The notes: a model not told the origin generated them from the letters alone. Numbered from the stretch's first letter, positions 7,257-16,750 are shown. The stretch is DNA of 64,000 nucleotides from G963665405 sp963665405 (GCA_963665405.2 CAXXUH010000003.1:186001-250000); one strand, 5' to 3'. Program-made: numbers and translations.

Positions 7257-10200
7257 TACGTCCTGTCCGAGTCCACGCGAACCACCTCCGGCTCTTCCGG
7301 TACGTCCGAGAAGATGACGGCCACCCACTCCTGGGCGACCTTGCCGAAGTGAGTCAGCAGCTCCATGGCCCTGGCGGACGTAAGGGTGCCGGACCTGATC
7401 GCCTTGCTGATCGTCTCCTCGAACCGGTCGAACAGACGGTCCATCATGCTGCCGTCGGTGAGGCCAAGCTCCCGGGCGACCTGCGCCTGCGTCAGGTCCA
7501 GCCCTCGAAGCTCGGCCGCCTTTTCGAAGACCCCGAGCATCCGCCAGACGTCCTCGACGCTGTCCACTAGCTGCGGAGTGAAGTCCCCGTCCAGTATCGA
7601 GACCTCACCCGTCTCGCCGGTGCTGGCCGCGGGCTCGTCGCGGGTGACCGTCTCGCCGGTGCTGGCCGCGGGCTCGTCGCGGGTGACCGTCTCGTCGGTG
7701 TCGGCCGCGGGCTCGTTGCGAGTGACCGAGTCGTCGTCGTGTGACGGGTCGCCGATCCTGCCGGGGAAGATTACAGCGACCCACTCGCCAGCCAGACGCT
7801 CGAAGTGGACGAGAAGCTGCTTCGCCTCATCTGATAGCCCGGTGCGGGAGCTGAATACGGTCGTGATCTTCTCCTCGGCGGTCTGCAGCAGCCGTCGGAG
7901 CATCAGGTCGGGCCCGAAGCCCAGCTCTCGGGCCACCTGGTTCCAGCTCAGATCCCGGCCGCGAAGCTCTCGGGCCCTCTCGCTTACGCCGAGGAACCGG
8001 TAGACGTCCTCCTCGCTGTCGAAGCGCGGCAGGAACGCCCGCAGCTCGGCGGTCAGATCCGACGGGTCGGCATCGGTCAGCCGTACTCCATCGGGCTCAT
8101 CTACATCGGTGTGAATCCTGACGGGCCGGTCGGAGATGACGAGCTTCGATCCGTCCTCGCTCAGCTCCACCCGCTCGGCCGGCGAAACCCGGAAGGCTTC
8201 GAGATGCCGGATGCTTTCGAGCCGGGCCTGGTTGAGAGCCTCGTGAGCCTCCTCCGGGGTAATGTCCTCGGCGTCGGCCAACCGGGCGAGCTTCTCCTCT
8301 AGAGGACGCACGAGGGCGGTGGCAACCTCCTCCAACGAGATTCCCGCCTTCTCAGCTATCTCGGCCATCGTGTGGCCCTGAGAAAGGAGCTCGCTCACGT
8401 CGCGCACGGACAGGTTCAGTATGTCGGCTATGTGGCCGAGATTGAAGGGGAACGCCCTGACGGTGATCGTGTCCCGGCCTTCGGCCTCGTCCGCTCGCAC
8501 CGTCACTGGCCGATGGGCGCGATCTTCGCCGGACAGCTCGTCCAGCAGCCGGCGTTTAAGCCGAAGCACCATTTCTCCGATCTCGCCGGCGGCGATCTGG
8601 CGGCGTGCCGCCGCGGCTTGGAGGCGCTCCTCCACCAGTCTCACGACCGCCGCCACGTACTCGTCGACGGCGTAGTCGTGATCTACCAGGAACTCTCGGA
8701 AGTCGGCGCCGGTCTTGATCCGCTCGATCAGCTTCTCCGGAGAGACCCCCAGGACCTCGGCCATATCCCCGATGGTCAGAGGAACATCCGGGAACGGGCG
8801 GAACGACGCCGCAAGGCGGTCCCTCTCGCTGCCGCGGCCGGAGTTGTCTACCCTGACTACCCTGAACTCCCTCAGAGCGTTTCGTACGCCTTCTCGGACG
8901 TTCGCCAGCATCTGCCGGCCCCGGCCGGCGTCGATGAGACCCGAGTCCACCAGATCTCCGATCTTCTCCGCCATCGCGGCGGTAACCCGGGCGACTATCT
9001 TCTCAATGGGTATCCCGCGCTCGTCGGCGAGACGCAGCACCGTGATCCCCTGGGACAAGAGAGCGCGCAGCTCCTCGACCGAGAGACCCAGGGCTTCGGC
9101 CGCCCTCTCGAGGTCGAACGGGACCTCTCTGAGCTGGAGCGTTGCGTCGTCCGGACGGCCTATCGGGCGGGTGGTCTGTCCATCGAGCTCCCGCGCGACC
9201 TGCTCGCGGACCTCGTCCGCGCCACGGCGCGCATCGTCGGCGCTGATCTCCCCCAGCCGTACCAGACGCTCCAGACGCCTGTGCGCCTCCCTGCCGATCT
9301 TCTCGACGAGGTCGTCGACGCTCAGGCCACGGAGCTCCGCCAGCTCAGCCAGCGTCCCTCCGTTCTCGAAGTGCTTGAAGTACTCGTGCTCGGTGATTCC
9401 CAGGAGCCTGGCCACGGCCTGGGGCGTGATCGGGCGCTCCTGGTCTTCGCCGCGGTCCCGCCGCGGCCTGTCCTGGATTCGCTCCTCGATCTCCCCTCGG
9501 AAGGCTCGCAGGAACCTGGTGACATCCTCCCGGCGCATCGCTCCCCGCTCGATGAGAGCATCGGCGCGGGTCCTGGCCAGGCTTATCATCTCGTCCAGCA
9601 GCCGCTCTCTGGTGAGCCCCAGCTCTTCCGCGATCTGGAGCAGGCTTTCATCATTGTGAAGCCGGGCGACCAGCTCCGACGCCTCGATCTTGAGAATTAG
9701 TGCCAGGTCCTCGGTGGAGAACGGGATTCCTTCGCTGCGAGACTCCTCGTCGGAGATCACCCGGACCAGATGGCGCTCGGCCTCGTCTCTGACCTTGTCG
9801 ACGATGGCCGCTGCGTCGTCTCCGTTCAGGTCCCCATCGGCGATCAGGCCGTCGACCCTCTCCCGGACGAGCGCGAGCACCCGCTCCTTGAAATCGTCCT
9901 CCGAGAACCCGCGCTCGTTAGCGATAGCCGCCAGCGCGAGTCCGCGGCCCATCCGCTCGACCAGCTCGTCCTCTGACAGACCCAGAATCTCGGCTATGTC
10001 GTTCAGTGAGGGCTCCACGCCGTCGGGAACCCGAACGTCGGGGCGCCCACCGCGCCTCGGATGCTCCTGCTCGGTGTCCTCGGCTATCTCGAGAGCCTGG
10101 TTGAACGCCCTCAGCACGGCCTTGTTGGCCTCGTCCAGGTTCCGGAGAGCCTTCTCCATCGCCGGCCGAGCCTCCTCGGGCAGGTGCCGCGTCACGCGTT

Positions 10201-10870
10201 CCAGGATCTGGATATGCCGACTGCTGGCCTTCTCCAACATCCGCTGTATTCGTGCGATGTGGTGGACCCGCTGCCGTGGGTCTCTTACGACGTCACCCAG
10301 CTTGTCCAGGTGATTCGCCAGGCGGTCCAGAGTCTGATCGAGCCGCTGGAGGCCCTGCGCCCTCAGCGTCCCTGAGCCGACGACGAAGCGGCCTACGACC
10401 GTCACCACCGTTCCGGGCGCCGGGACATCCCCATTGAGCCCGAACTCTATCGTCACGCTGCTGCCGTCCTCGGTGACGATTGCCAGCGTCCCGTCGTCGG
10501 CCTGCGTTATCACGCCGGTCGTGTGAACGGTAATCGCCTTCTTCCGGATGACCATGATTATATCGGCGACAAAGACGTCGCCCTCGAAGAAGCCCGAGGC
10601 GCCGATCTTGTCGCCGACCTTGATGGACTGGGCGTCTACGTCGCTCTCGTCACGCTTCCGGTACTGGGTGTCGCTCGTGATGCGGACCTGGACTACGCCC
10701 CTCTTGCTGCGTATCTCGAGGGTTCCATCGGCGTCGGCTGCCGTGATGACCGTCCCGAAGACCCCAGCCTTGTGGTCCGACGCCGCTGCCGCGGTCGCCA
10801 TGGTAGCCACGAGCATAGCCGCGACCAGAAGGACCACTCCGAGTTTTCTTGTTAGATGTCGCGAGATCAT
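7256..10870 (-). CDS. Very large exported helical-repeat protein with N-terminal DUF5666-like domains
   Basis: About 1204 aa. The preferred start is the Met at 10870, 6 nt after GGGAGGA, giving a clean signal peptide (RKLGVVLLVAAMLVATMATAAAA). Next come two OB-like DUF5666-type segments (GVFGTVITAADADGTLEI and TGVITQADDGTLAIVTEDGS), a helical region, then six roughly 90-100-residue modules. Their pattern is xxAexLGLSxEELxxxLxxGxTLxeIAeexGiS, followed by a paired helix with RLxxLVxxGxIxxxDAxxxxxxvR. After these come two copies of a different module (LGVxERArELRGxDLxxxQVARELG...EWVAVIF) separated by three short VTRDEPAASTGET-like repeats. Function unknown. An exported scaffold or adhesion role is only a guess. 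It ends in a TAGTG junction with the next frame. Confidence 0.8.
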   Translation of the reverse strand: MISRHLTRKLGVVLLVAAMLVATMATAAAASDHKAGVFGTVITAADADGTLEIRSKRGVVQVRITSDTQYRKRDESDVDAQSIKVGDKIGASGFFEGDVFVADIIMVIRKKAITVHTTGVITQADDGTLAIVTEDGSSVTIEFGLNGDVPAPGTVVTVVGRFVVGSGTLRAQGLQRLDQTLDRLANHLDKLGDVVRDPRQRVHHIARIQRMLEKASSRHIQILERVTRHLPEEARPAMEKALRNLDEANKAVLRAFNQALEIAEDTEQEHPRRGGRPDVRVPDGVEPSLNDIAEILGLSEDELVERMGRGLALAAIANERGFSEDDFKERVLALVRERVDGLIADGDLNGDDAAAIVDKVRDEAERHLVRVISDEESRSEGIPFSTEDLALILKIEASELVARLHNDESLLQIAEELGLTRERLLDEMISLARTRADALIERGAMRREDVTRFLRAFRGEIEERIQDRPRRDRGEDQERPITPQAVARLLGITEHEYFKHFENGGTLAELAELRGLSVDDLVEKIGREAHRRLERLVRLGEISADDARRGADEVREQVARELDGQTTRPIGRPDDATLQLREVPFDLERAAEALGLSVEELRALLSQGITVLRLADERGIPIEKIVARVTAAMAEKIGDLVDSGLIDAGRGRQMLANVREGVRNALREFRVVRVDNSGRGSERDRLAASFRPFPDVPLTIGDMAEVLGVSPEKLIERIKTGADFREFLVDHDYAVDEYVAAVVRLVEERLQAAAARRQIAAGEIGEMVLRLKRRLLDELSGEDRAHRPVTVRADEAEGRDTITVRAFPFNLGHIADILNLSVRDVSELLSQGHTMAEIAEKAGISLEEVATALVRPLEEKLARLADAEDITPEEAHEALNQARLESIRHLEAFRVSPAERVELSEDGSKLVISDRPVRIHTDVDEPDGVRLTDADPSDLTAELRAFLPRFDSEEDVYRFLGVSERARELRGRDLSWNQVARELGFGPDLMLRRLLQTAEEKITTVFSSRTGLSDEAKQLLVHFERLAGEWVAVIFPGRIGDPSHDDDSVTRNEPAADTDETVTRDEPAASTGETVTRDEPAASTGETGEVSILDGDFTPQLVDSVEDVWRMLGVFEKAAELRGLDLTQAQVARELGLTDGSMMDRLFDRFEETISKAIRSGTLTSARAMELLTHFGKVAQEWVAVIFSDVPEEPEVVRVDSDRT
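7610..7730 (-). repeat. In-frame short tandem repeat encoding VTRDEPAASTGET units
   Basis: Three near-identical 42-bp units (with GTCTCGCCGGTGCTGGCCGC and GGGCTCGTCGCGGGTGACC as plus-strand signature pieces) encode 14-residue repeats inside the large exported protein, forming a flexible acidic/Thr linker between its last two domains. Two units are nearly identical at DNA level and the third has diverged, which suggests recent expansion. Confidence 0.8.
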
Positions 10871-10922
10871 GCTCGTCCTCCCGATACCGCCCAACAGGGG
10901 AAATGAGAGCCGGAGCCCGGCC

Positions 10923-11501
10923 TCAAGGAATGTAGATGACGGCCAGAACGGAGGTCTCCGCCTGTCCGGTAAGGTCGCTGGCCACCACCTCGATGACGTT
11001 CGGACCGGGTTCCAGTGACACCAGTGCCACGAACTGACCGTCGGGACCGACGTCCACGGTTTCCCCCTGCACGCTCACGACCGCGTCAGGTGTCGTGCGG
11101 CCTACCAGGGCCAGGGGAGCGTCTTCGACGATACTCTCGTCGGCCGGCTCCACGACCTCCAGGAATAGCGTCTCTGCCAGTTCGATCTCGTCGATCTCTT
11201 CAGCGATATCCGGGCTCTTCTGAGGGGTCGTGTCCACCGCGACGGGAACAGGTGTGGCGGTCGGCTCCGGGACCGGCACGCTCGTAGCGGTCGGCGTCGC
11301 CGGGTCCGGTGCTACAGGGTCCGTTGCCACCGCCTCCTGTGTCTTCTGGGGGACGGGCGCTGGCGAGGACTTCGTGCAGCCCACCGCCAGCACCGGAACG
11401 ACTGCCAGGGCCACCAGCCCGGCAATACTCAGAGTCTTGCGCCAACGCGGGGGGGGATTTCGGGGTCCCCGCTCAGACGGCCGCAGAACGCGGTTGAACA
11501 T
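10923..11501 (-). CDS. Lipoprotein with C-terminal Ig-like (glucodextranase B-like) domain
   Basis: A 192-aa lipoprotein with an N-terminal positively charged stretch, hydrophobic helix and lipobox (VLAVGC, Cys near 42), then a roughly 60-residue Pro/Thr/Val linker. The C-terminal 85 residues have the beta-sandwich pattern found beside glucodextranase-type domains: LALVGRTTPDAVVSVQGE, then VGPDGQFVALVSLEPGPN and VIEVVASDLTGQ. No catalytic residues are evident; the domain usually serves as a surface or binding module. It lies 52 bp upstream of the big repeat protein gene on the same strand, so the two may be co-transcribed. Confidence 0.7.
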   Translation of the reverse strand: MFNRVLRPSERGPRNPPPRWRKTLSIAGLVALAVVPVLAVGCTKSSPAPVPQKTQEAVATDPVAPDPATPTATSVPVPEPTATPVPVAVDTTPQKSPDIAEEIDEIELAETLFLEVVEPADESIVEDAPLALVGRTTPDAVVSVQGETVDVGPDGQFVALVSLEPGPNVIEVVASDLTGQAETSVLAVIYIP

Positions 11502-11530
11502 CGGTCTCCTCCAAACTCTCTGTTCGGGAC

Positions 11531-11577
11531 GGAAGGTCCAAAGGCCTTCCCGTTCGTTCGAATCTTAGGTTCGAACG
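11531..11577. promoter_or_regulatory. Two inverted repeats upstream of the Ig-domain lipoprotein
   Basis: GGAAGGtccaaaggCCTTCC lies at about 11531-11550, and a perfect 8-bp-arm repeat CGTTCGAA-TCTTAGG-TTCGAACG lies at 11555-11577. They are 30-75 bp before the start codon of the minus-strand gene. They could be an operator or 5'-leader hairpins. No known regulator is implied. Confidence 0.45.
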
Positions 11578-11699
11578 TCCCGCACGGACATCGAACGATG
11601 GTCCCAATAGGGGCCACCAATTTGTCCCACGGCGCGTAGGCCGTGCCGCGACATCGGAGTGCGGTCCGCAACACAGGTCGAGGCCAATGGTGTGATGAG

Positions 11700-11817
11700 G
11701 AGAGGTCAGGAAGGGGTCAAGGTCCGATGATGCTTCGCTCATCGAGACTGTCGATGCCCCGATGAATAGGGGCGTATCGGAGGCGACGGTCGAACGGGGC
11801 TTCTCAACACCCTGCTA
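11700..11817. repeat. Interspersed repeat, 3' half only
   Basis: This contains the CAGGAAGGGGTC remnant, GATGATGCTTCGCTCATCGA, the CCCCGATGAATAGGGGCGTATCGGAGG block and the terminal TTCTCAACACCCTGCTA. The GTGCAG and first two hairpins are absent. It is a close direct repeat of 11977-12087. Confidence 0.8.
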
Positions 11818-11845
11818 AGGGCGTCAGTACCGGCTCTAACTAGTC

Positions 11846-11965
11846 GCGATTGTCATGCTGAGGAGCGGAGCGACGAAGTATTTGGGGATTGGGTGGCAGC
11901 AACACGGTTATCGCTAGCCCCCCTTGCCTCCCCGGATTCTTCACTCCGTTGAGAATGACAGCCAC
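11846..11965. repeat. Second repeat family (TGTCATTCTgAaCGGAGtGAAGAATC type), inverted pair
   Basis: The left end reads TGTCATGCTGAGGAGCGGAG. The right end is the inverted counterpart CGGATTCTTCACTCCG, then TTGAGAATGACA. This motif is a well-known dispersed bacterial repeat whose translation gives SERSEES-like strings. A single arm recurs at 20642-20672. It sits between two partial copies of the main repeat. Confidence 0.65.
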
Positions 11966-11976
11966 GTGAGACCCGG

Positions 11977-12087
11977 TCAGGAAGGGAGCCAGGTCCGATG
12001 ATGCTTCGCTCATCGAGACTCTCGATGCCCCGATGAATCGGGGCGTATCGGAGGCGACGGTCGAACAGGTTTTCCGACGCCCCGCTA
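11977..12087. repeat. Interspersed repeat, 3' half, supplying a stop codon
   Basis: This has the same 3' half as 11700-11817, ending TTTTCCGACGCCCCGCTA. The final CTA (12085-12087) is the minus-strand TAG stop of the pentapeptide-repeat lipoprotein, so the element boundary coincides with the gene's end. Confidence 0.8.
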
Positions 12088-12612
12088 AGGGCACCCCGAG
12101 TTGTTCGTGGTGCCGTCCGGCATCCTGGTGTTGCAGAAGATGGCGCCTTCCGTCTGTGCCTCATCCATGTCTGCGAGCTTCAGGTTCGCGCCCGTCAGGT
12201 CCGCTCCTCGAAGATCGGCTTGATAAAGCGAGGCGGTCTCCAGGTCTGCATCTCGAAGATTCGCCTCTCCAAGGTCTGTGGAGTTAAAGACGACCTGGAC
12301 GAGCCTGGCGTTGCTGAAGTTTGCGCCGTGGAAGTTGGAATTGCTGAGGTCCGTTCCGTCTCGGACGAAATCTCTGAGGATCCGAACGGAGCCCAGGTCC
12401 ACGCCGCTGAGGTCCACCCCCGGGCAATCGGTTCCAGCTCGGATCGGGCACCCGGCGATCGACTCGGGGATGGGCTCCGGCGACGGCGCCGGAGTCGACA
12501 GCCTCGCCCGGGCGCCGCTGGTGCAGGCGGCCAGCAGGACGCTCGCGGCGATTACGACGGCGACAGAGATCGCAAGCCTGATCGCTCGTTGACCTTTTCG
12601 AGACCTATTCAT
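12085..12612 (-). CDS. Pentapeptide-repeat lipoprotein
   Basis: A 175-aa exported lipoprotein. The Met at 12612 is preferred because it gives a compact signal peptide with lipobox (VLLAAC, Cys near 30). After a Pro-rich linker, a right-handed beta-helix made of A(D/N)LXX pentapeptides runs from about residue 68 to 155 (GVDLSGVDLGSV, then SNSNFHGANFSNARL, then EANLRDADLETASLYQADLRG). The tail ends FCNTRMPDGTTNNSGCP, and its two cysteines may pair. The function of pentapeptide lipoproteins is generally unknown. The stop codon is provided by the repeat element at 11977-12087. Confidence 0.82.
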   Translation of the reverse strand: MNRSRKGQRAIRLAISVAVVIAASVLLAACTSGARARLSTPAPSPEPIPESIAGCPIRAGTDCPGVDLSGVDLGSVRILRDFVRDGTDLSNSNFHGANFSNARLVQVVFNSTDLGEANLRDADLETASLYQADLRGADLTGANLKLADMDEAQTEGAIFCNTRMPDGTTNNSGCP

Positions 12613-12760
12613 CGTCAGTACAACCTCGTGGGATTCCAATTCGTCCTGTTGTCGTGTTCTGCGTTCGTGTAGAGCCCGCCAACCCATCCTCGTCGGTGTC
12701 GCGTTGTCCGTTCGTGGCGAGCCCGTCGAACCACCGGGCCTGTCGTCCGGGGCTCCCTCT

Positions 12761-14177
12761 CTAAGAGATCGGCGGCCGCCTCTTGTGCCATTCCGTCGCC
12801 TCCTGATACGCGTGCCCCACGCGCAGCACCGTCTCCTCGTCGAAGGGCCGTCCGACTACCTGCAGCCCTATTGGCAGCTCGTCCGAGGTGAACCCGCAGG
12901 GGACCGAAAGCGCCGGAACGCTCGAGAGGTTGAAGGGCGCGGTCAGCTGAACCGGACCGGTCAGGGCATCCAGCACAGACTCCTTGTCCGCCGTGTGGCG
13001 CGACGAGGCGGGCTTCGTCGCACCCGAGGGCATGGTAGGGCATATGAGGACGTCGAACCGGGACAGGGCCTCGAGCACCTGATTCCTCATCATCTCTTAG
13101 CTGAAGTGCCTTGAAGTAGGGGACACCCGGCACCAGGCTTCCGGCGAGAACGGCTATCCTGACCATGTGAGTCAGGTCGGCGGCCCGAGTGCGGATCAGC
13201 TCCCGGTTCATCTGCCCGAACTCGACGTAACACAGCGTCCAGTGGACCGGCCCGGCATGCCGCACCAGAGGGATCGAGACCTCCTCGGTCCTCGCGCCCA
13301 GGTCCTCGAGCCGGTCGGCGGCCGACCGGACGGACGAGACCACTTCCGCGTCCACCAGCTCTGCGTCCATCAACTCCTTGACTACGCCTACTTTCAGCCC
13401 TCGAACGCCCCTGTTGAGGGAGGCGCTGTAGTCCGGCACCGGCCGCCTGGATGTGTACGGATCGTTCGGGTCATGCCCGGCGATCACTCGCAGCATCAGC
13501 GCGCAGTCCTCGACCGTCCTGGTCATCGGCCCAAGCGTGTCCATGGACCAGCAGGCCGCCAGCGACCCGTAGCGGCTGACCCGTCCCCACGTCGGTCTCA
13601 GTCCCACCAGCCCGCAATAGGCCGACGGGATCCGGATGGAGCCCCCCGTGTCCCCGCCGATGGAGCCGGCGCACAGAAAGGCGGACGTGGCGGCTCCCGA
13701 GCCCGCGCTCGATGAGCCGGGAACCCGTTCCAGGTTCCATGGGTTCCTAGGGACCCCGAACGGGAAGTCGATGGTCTCGGCGATCGCTAGCTCCGACATG
13801 CACAGCTTCCCCAGGATCACCGCGCCGGCCTCCCGGAGCCGCTCGACCACCGTCGCGTCGACGTCGGCGACGTACTCGTCGAAGACGGCGGACCCTCCGG
13901 CGGTCCGCCAGCCTTTGACATGGCACTGGTCCTTGATGGCGATGGGCACGCCGTGCAGCGGACCTTTGCTCTTCCCGGCGGCGATCTCCTGCTCGGCCTC
14001 CTTCGCCTGTTGGACGGCCTCCTCCCTGGCCACGAGGAAGTAGGAGTTCAAAACATGGTCGATCTCGTCTATGCGGTCCAGGTACGCCTGTGTCGCATCG
14101 ACGGGCGAGACCTCTCCGGCGTGGATGATCCGTCCGATCTCGGCCGCGGGCAGGAAGCAAAGCTCCGAGCGATCCAT
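12761..14177 (-). pseudogene. Amidase-signature hydrolase (GatA/AtzE-like), frameshifted
   Basis: N-terminal two thirds: PVDATQAYLDRIDEID, the catalytic Lys in PIAIKDQ, the Gly/Ser-rich segment PGSSSAGSGAATSAFLC, and the Ser pair in GGDTGGSIRIPS. The conserved C-terminus (RFDVLICPTMPSGA, GLQVVGRPFDEETVL) lies in another frame. The switch falls at about 13085-13112, where cag-cta-aga-gat-gat-gag should connect to ATGAGGAATCAGGTGCTC, implying one base lost or gained. All catalytic residues are upstream of the break. The gene starts 1 nt after the stop of a GatC/AtzG-like small gene, so it belongs to an amide-degradation operon. The break is either decay or a sequencing error. Confidence 0.85.
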
Positions 14178-14178
14178 G

Positions 14179-14382
14179 CTAGCCTTCTTCCCCCGGTACC
14201 ACGGTGGGCGGGATCACGATCGGCAGCGGCTCCACCTTCTGCAGTCCCGGCTCCTGGATACTGTCCATTGCCTCCAGGAGCGCGTTCAGATGGTACGAAA
14301 CCTCGGTCAGGTCAGGCTCGTCGATCTTGAGGCCGACGGCCTTGGCGAGAGCCCGCACTTCCGAGTTGGAGAGGTCCGTAAT
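14179..14382 (-). CDS. GatC/AtzG-like small subunit of the amidase
   Basis: A 67-aa frame between the stop of the dimethylformamidase-like gene (TGA 14397-14395) and the amidase ATG (14177). The product reads TDLSNSEVRALAKAVGLKID, then EPDLTEVSYHLNALLEAMDS, with an end rich in PLPIVIPPTVVP. That is the helix-helix-then-proline layout of GatC/AtzG-type partners that wrap around amidases. No ATG, GTG or TTG is available near the N-terminus. An ATT at 14382 or an undetected start is implied, and a GGGGGAAG run just upstream could be the ribosome-binding site. Stop and amidase start are 1 nt apart, so translation is probably coupled. Confidence 0.65.
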   Translation of the reverse strand: MTDLSNSEVRALAKAVGLKIDEPDLTEVSYHLNALLEAMDSIQEPGLQKVEPLPIVIPPTVVPGEEG

Positions 14383-14394
14383 AACTTCCCCCGA

Positions 14395-16641
14395 TCAGCC
14401 CAGAGGGTCGTCGGACGCGAACCGCGTGAGCACGTTGTCGGTAATTCTCGAAACGTTGTTGTCGTACCCATTGTAGGACAGGGCCCCGCACCAGCTGATC
14501 GATGCCGTGGAGAACACCCCGCCCCCCTTGGGTCCCTCGAAGTACGACATATCGGCCCTCACCAGCGGGTTAACTGTTCCTCCCTCGGGCGACCCCGAAG
14601 CGGTCGCCTCCTCGATCACGTGCTGGTACCCGTCGGAGTGGCCGAACGAGGCTGCGAGCAGAAGAGCGTGAGCGGGCGTGCCCAGGTCGTGGTCGAACCT
14701 GTCTACCTCGAATCCGGCCGCACCGTAGCTCTGCACCAGCGAGTCGAAGTCCCCGATCAGCTCGTCATCGCTTATCCCTTCGAAGATGAAGGCGGCCCTT
14801 GGATCGCGACTTCCGGGCTGGCGTCTATACGGTCGATTGGCGTCTACTCCCTGTGCCGTGAATCCGACCCCGAGCATCTTCTGCGGCTCCCAGTTCCGGT
14901 TCCTCCAGAGCCCGCCCAATTCTCCAGTGGTGCTGTGATGATACTCGCCCGGCGAAGCCTTCCAGGACCCGGTACCTCCCCAACGCCTGATCTCTATGAC
15001 GTGCGGCCGCTCAGCGTCGAAGGAGGTAACCCAGTAAAACCCGTTGCCACCCATGTACATCAGACGGCCTCCGTCGGCCAGGTAGGCCTGCAACGCCAGC
15101 AGCATCTGCTCGGACCAATACTCCGGGTGACTGCCGGTGACGACCACCCTGTACGGAGCGAGCAGGTCGGCGCCCTCGAAGTGCAGGTCCTCGTCGGTGA
15201 CCACGTCGAACCGGTGACCCTTCTCCTCCATCCAGTCGGTCAGGTGAAGGTCAGCGTTGAACTGGTGCGGGCTGCCCCGTCCCTTGTTGAGAATGGGCAT
15301 GTCGTACTTGGGCCTCATGTTCATGATGGGTCGCAGGCGCGATGAGTAGCAGACTCCGCTGCCGTCGGTGTGCAGGTCGTACATGCTGAGCAGATCCTGC
15401 TCCACGATGTACTTGTCCTGCGGCGTCGCAGGGAACTCCCCCGGCTCGAGGCCGACGACCTTGATTACATCAGGGTGGGTGGCCATGTGCTCGTTCGCGT
15501 AGGCCAGATAGCTGTTGGTAGGGGCCAGGAAGACGATGCGCTCGGTCGCGGTCCCGCGCCTGGGCCTCACGAAGAACGGCACGTAATCCTCATCCTCACC
15601 GGCCTGCAGGCGGGCCGCATACACCCCGCTCCTGAGCCCATCGGGCACCTCGAGCTCGAAATCCGTCTCCCAGCCCGCGTCGTCCAGGTCGCCGTCGTGG
15701 AAATGGATCGCTCCATACTCCCCCGGAGCCGCCGTGAAGTCCGTGTGCCTCCCGGTCCAGTTGTGGCCCGTCATCCCCCTGGCCGGCATGTTCACGGTCC
15801 GGCCGTGCAGCCGGTGAACCGAGGTGTCGGTCACCCTGCTGGATGAGATGTCGGCCGAAAAGTCCCACGACCCCACCAACCCGTCGCCGAGGCTTCCAGG
15901 CGGGGTGCCGAGACGCAGCGACTGAATCTCCCCTGAGTCGAGCGGTCTGGCCCATAGACGAGGGCTTTCGATCTTTCCGTTGAAGAATCCTCCAAGGGTG
16001 CCCGGTCCGGTGCCGGCGTGCTCCCGATACGCCCCCATGAGCAGACCCGGCCGTGCGGTCCACGCCATGTCCGCGGATATGGAGGACTCGACGACCGCCC
16101 TCGAATCGTCGATCGGCCAGTTGGTGCGAGGCTCCTGGTGGAGGCGTACCTGTCCCGTCGCGCGGTCGTATGAGCCTGCGACGAAATACCAGTCGGGCGC
16201 CCTCATCGCTCTTCCCGTGCTCACCTTCTCGACCTTGCCGTCGCCGTCGCCGACCCACAGCGTCAGGCCTCCGTCGCCGTCGATGAAGAGGCCGTAGCCG
16301 TCCGAGCCCGACCACCTGGTCACGACCCCCTGTACACCCTTCTGCGGCGTCGTGGCGCGCACCCATGCCTGGATGGTAAACCCGTCGGGGCACTCGAACA
16401 GCGGGCTATCCGGCACGCTCACGTATGAGCCCGAGTAGATGTGCTGAGCTCGGCCCGGGTATTCCCCGTTCGCGGCGGTCGACACCGCCTCTTCTTCGAA
16501 CCCAGGTCCCTTCGGGTTGTCGTCCCCGTGGATGAGCCGGACGACGTCGGCCCGATAGGAGGGTAGCTCGCAGCTCACCATGAAGCGAATCGTCTGACCC
16601 GGCTGCACGCTCAGCCTGTCGCTGTACCCGACTACTTTCAT
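14395..16641 (-). CDS. N,N-dimethylformamidase-like large subunit (DmfA2 family)
   Basis: A 748-aa protein. Residues about 80-280 form a LamG/concanavalin-like domain (GFTIQAWVRATTP, WYFVAGSYDRATGQ, FFNGKIESPRLW). The remainder is the catalytic-type region of the dimethylformamidase beta subunit family: IVFLAPTNSYLAYAN, YDLHTDGSGVCYSSRL, DVVTDEDLHFEG, VVVTGSHPEYWSEQML, GGRLMYMGGNGFYWVTS. Such enzymes hydrolyse small N-substituted amides and use a mononuclear iron centre. The Met at 16641 is favoured by an upstream GGGAGGG. No small DMFase subunit gene is seen here. It heads an operon with the GatC-like protein and the amidase, so the substrate is probably an amide; which one is unknown. Confidence 0.85.
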   Translation of the reverse strand: MKVVGYSDRLSVQPGQTIRFMVSCELPSYRADVVRLIHGDDNPKGPGFEEEAVSTAANGEYPGRAQHIYSGSYVSVPDSPLFECPDGFTIQAWVRATTPQKGVQGVVTRWSGSDGYGLFIDGDGGLTLWVGDGDGKVEKVSTGRAMRAPDWYFVAGSYDRATGQVRLHQEPRTNWPIDDSRAVVESSISADMAWTARPGLLMGAYREHAGTGPGTLGGFFNGKIESPRLWARPLDSGEIQSLRLGTPPGSLGDGLVGSWDFSADISSSRVTDTSVHRLHGRTVNMPARGMTGHNWTGRHTDFTAAPGEYGAIHFHDGDLDDAGWETDFELEVPDGLRSGVYAARLQAGEDEDYVPFFVRPRRGTATERIVFLAPTNSYLAYANEHMATHPDVIKVVGLEPGEFPATPQDKYIVEQDLLSMYDLHTDGSGVCYSSRLRPIMNMRPKYDMPILNKGRGSPHQFNADLHLTDWMEEKGHRFDVVTDEDLHFEGADLLAPYRVVVTGSHPEYWSEQMLLALQAYLADGGRLMYMGGNGFYWVTSFDAERPHVIEIRRWGGTGSWKASPGEYHHSTTGELGGLWRNRNWEPQKMLGVGFTAQGVDANRPYRRQPGSRDPRAAFIFEGISDDELIGDFDSLVQSYGAAGFEVDRFDHDLGTPAHALLLAASFGHSDGYQHVIEEATASGSPEGGTVNPLVRADMSYFEGPKGGGVFSTASISWCGALSYNGYDNNVSRITDNVLTRFASDDPLG

Positions 16642-16750
16642 TGAGGAGCCCTCCCGCCCTGACAATCGGCTGCCCAGCATTATAGGCGGTTTTGGCCTGG
16701 CATGGGACCCGGCGGGATCGCGCGGCTGTCTCCGGTCATCGGAGATCGGC

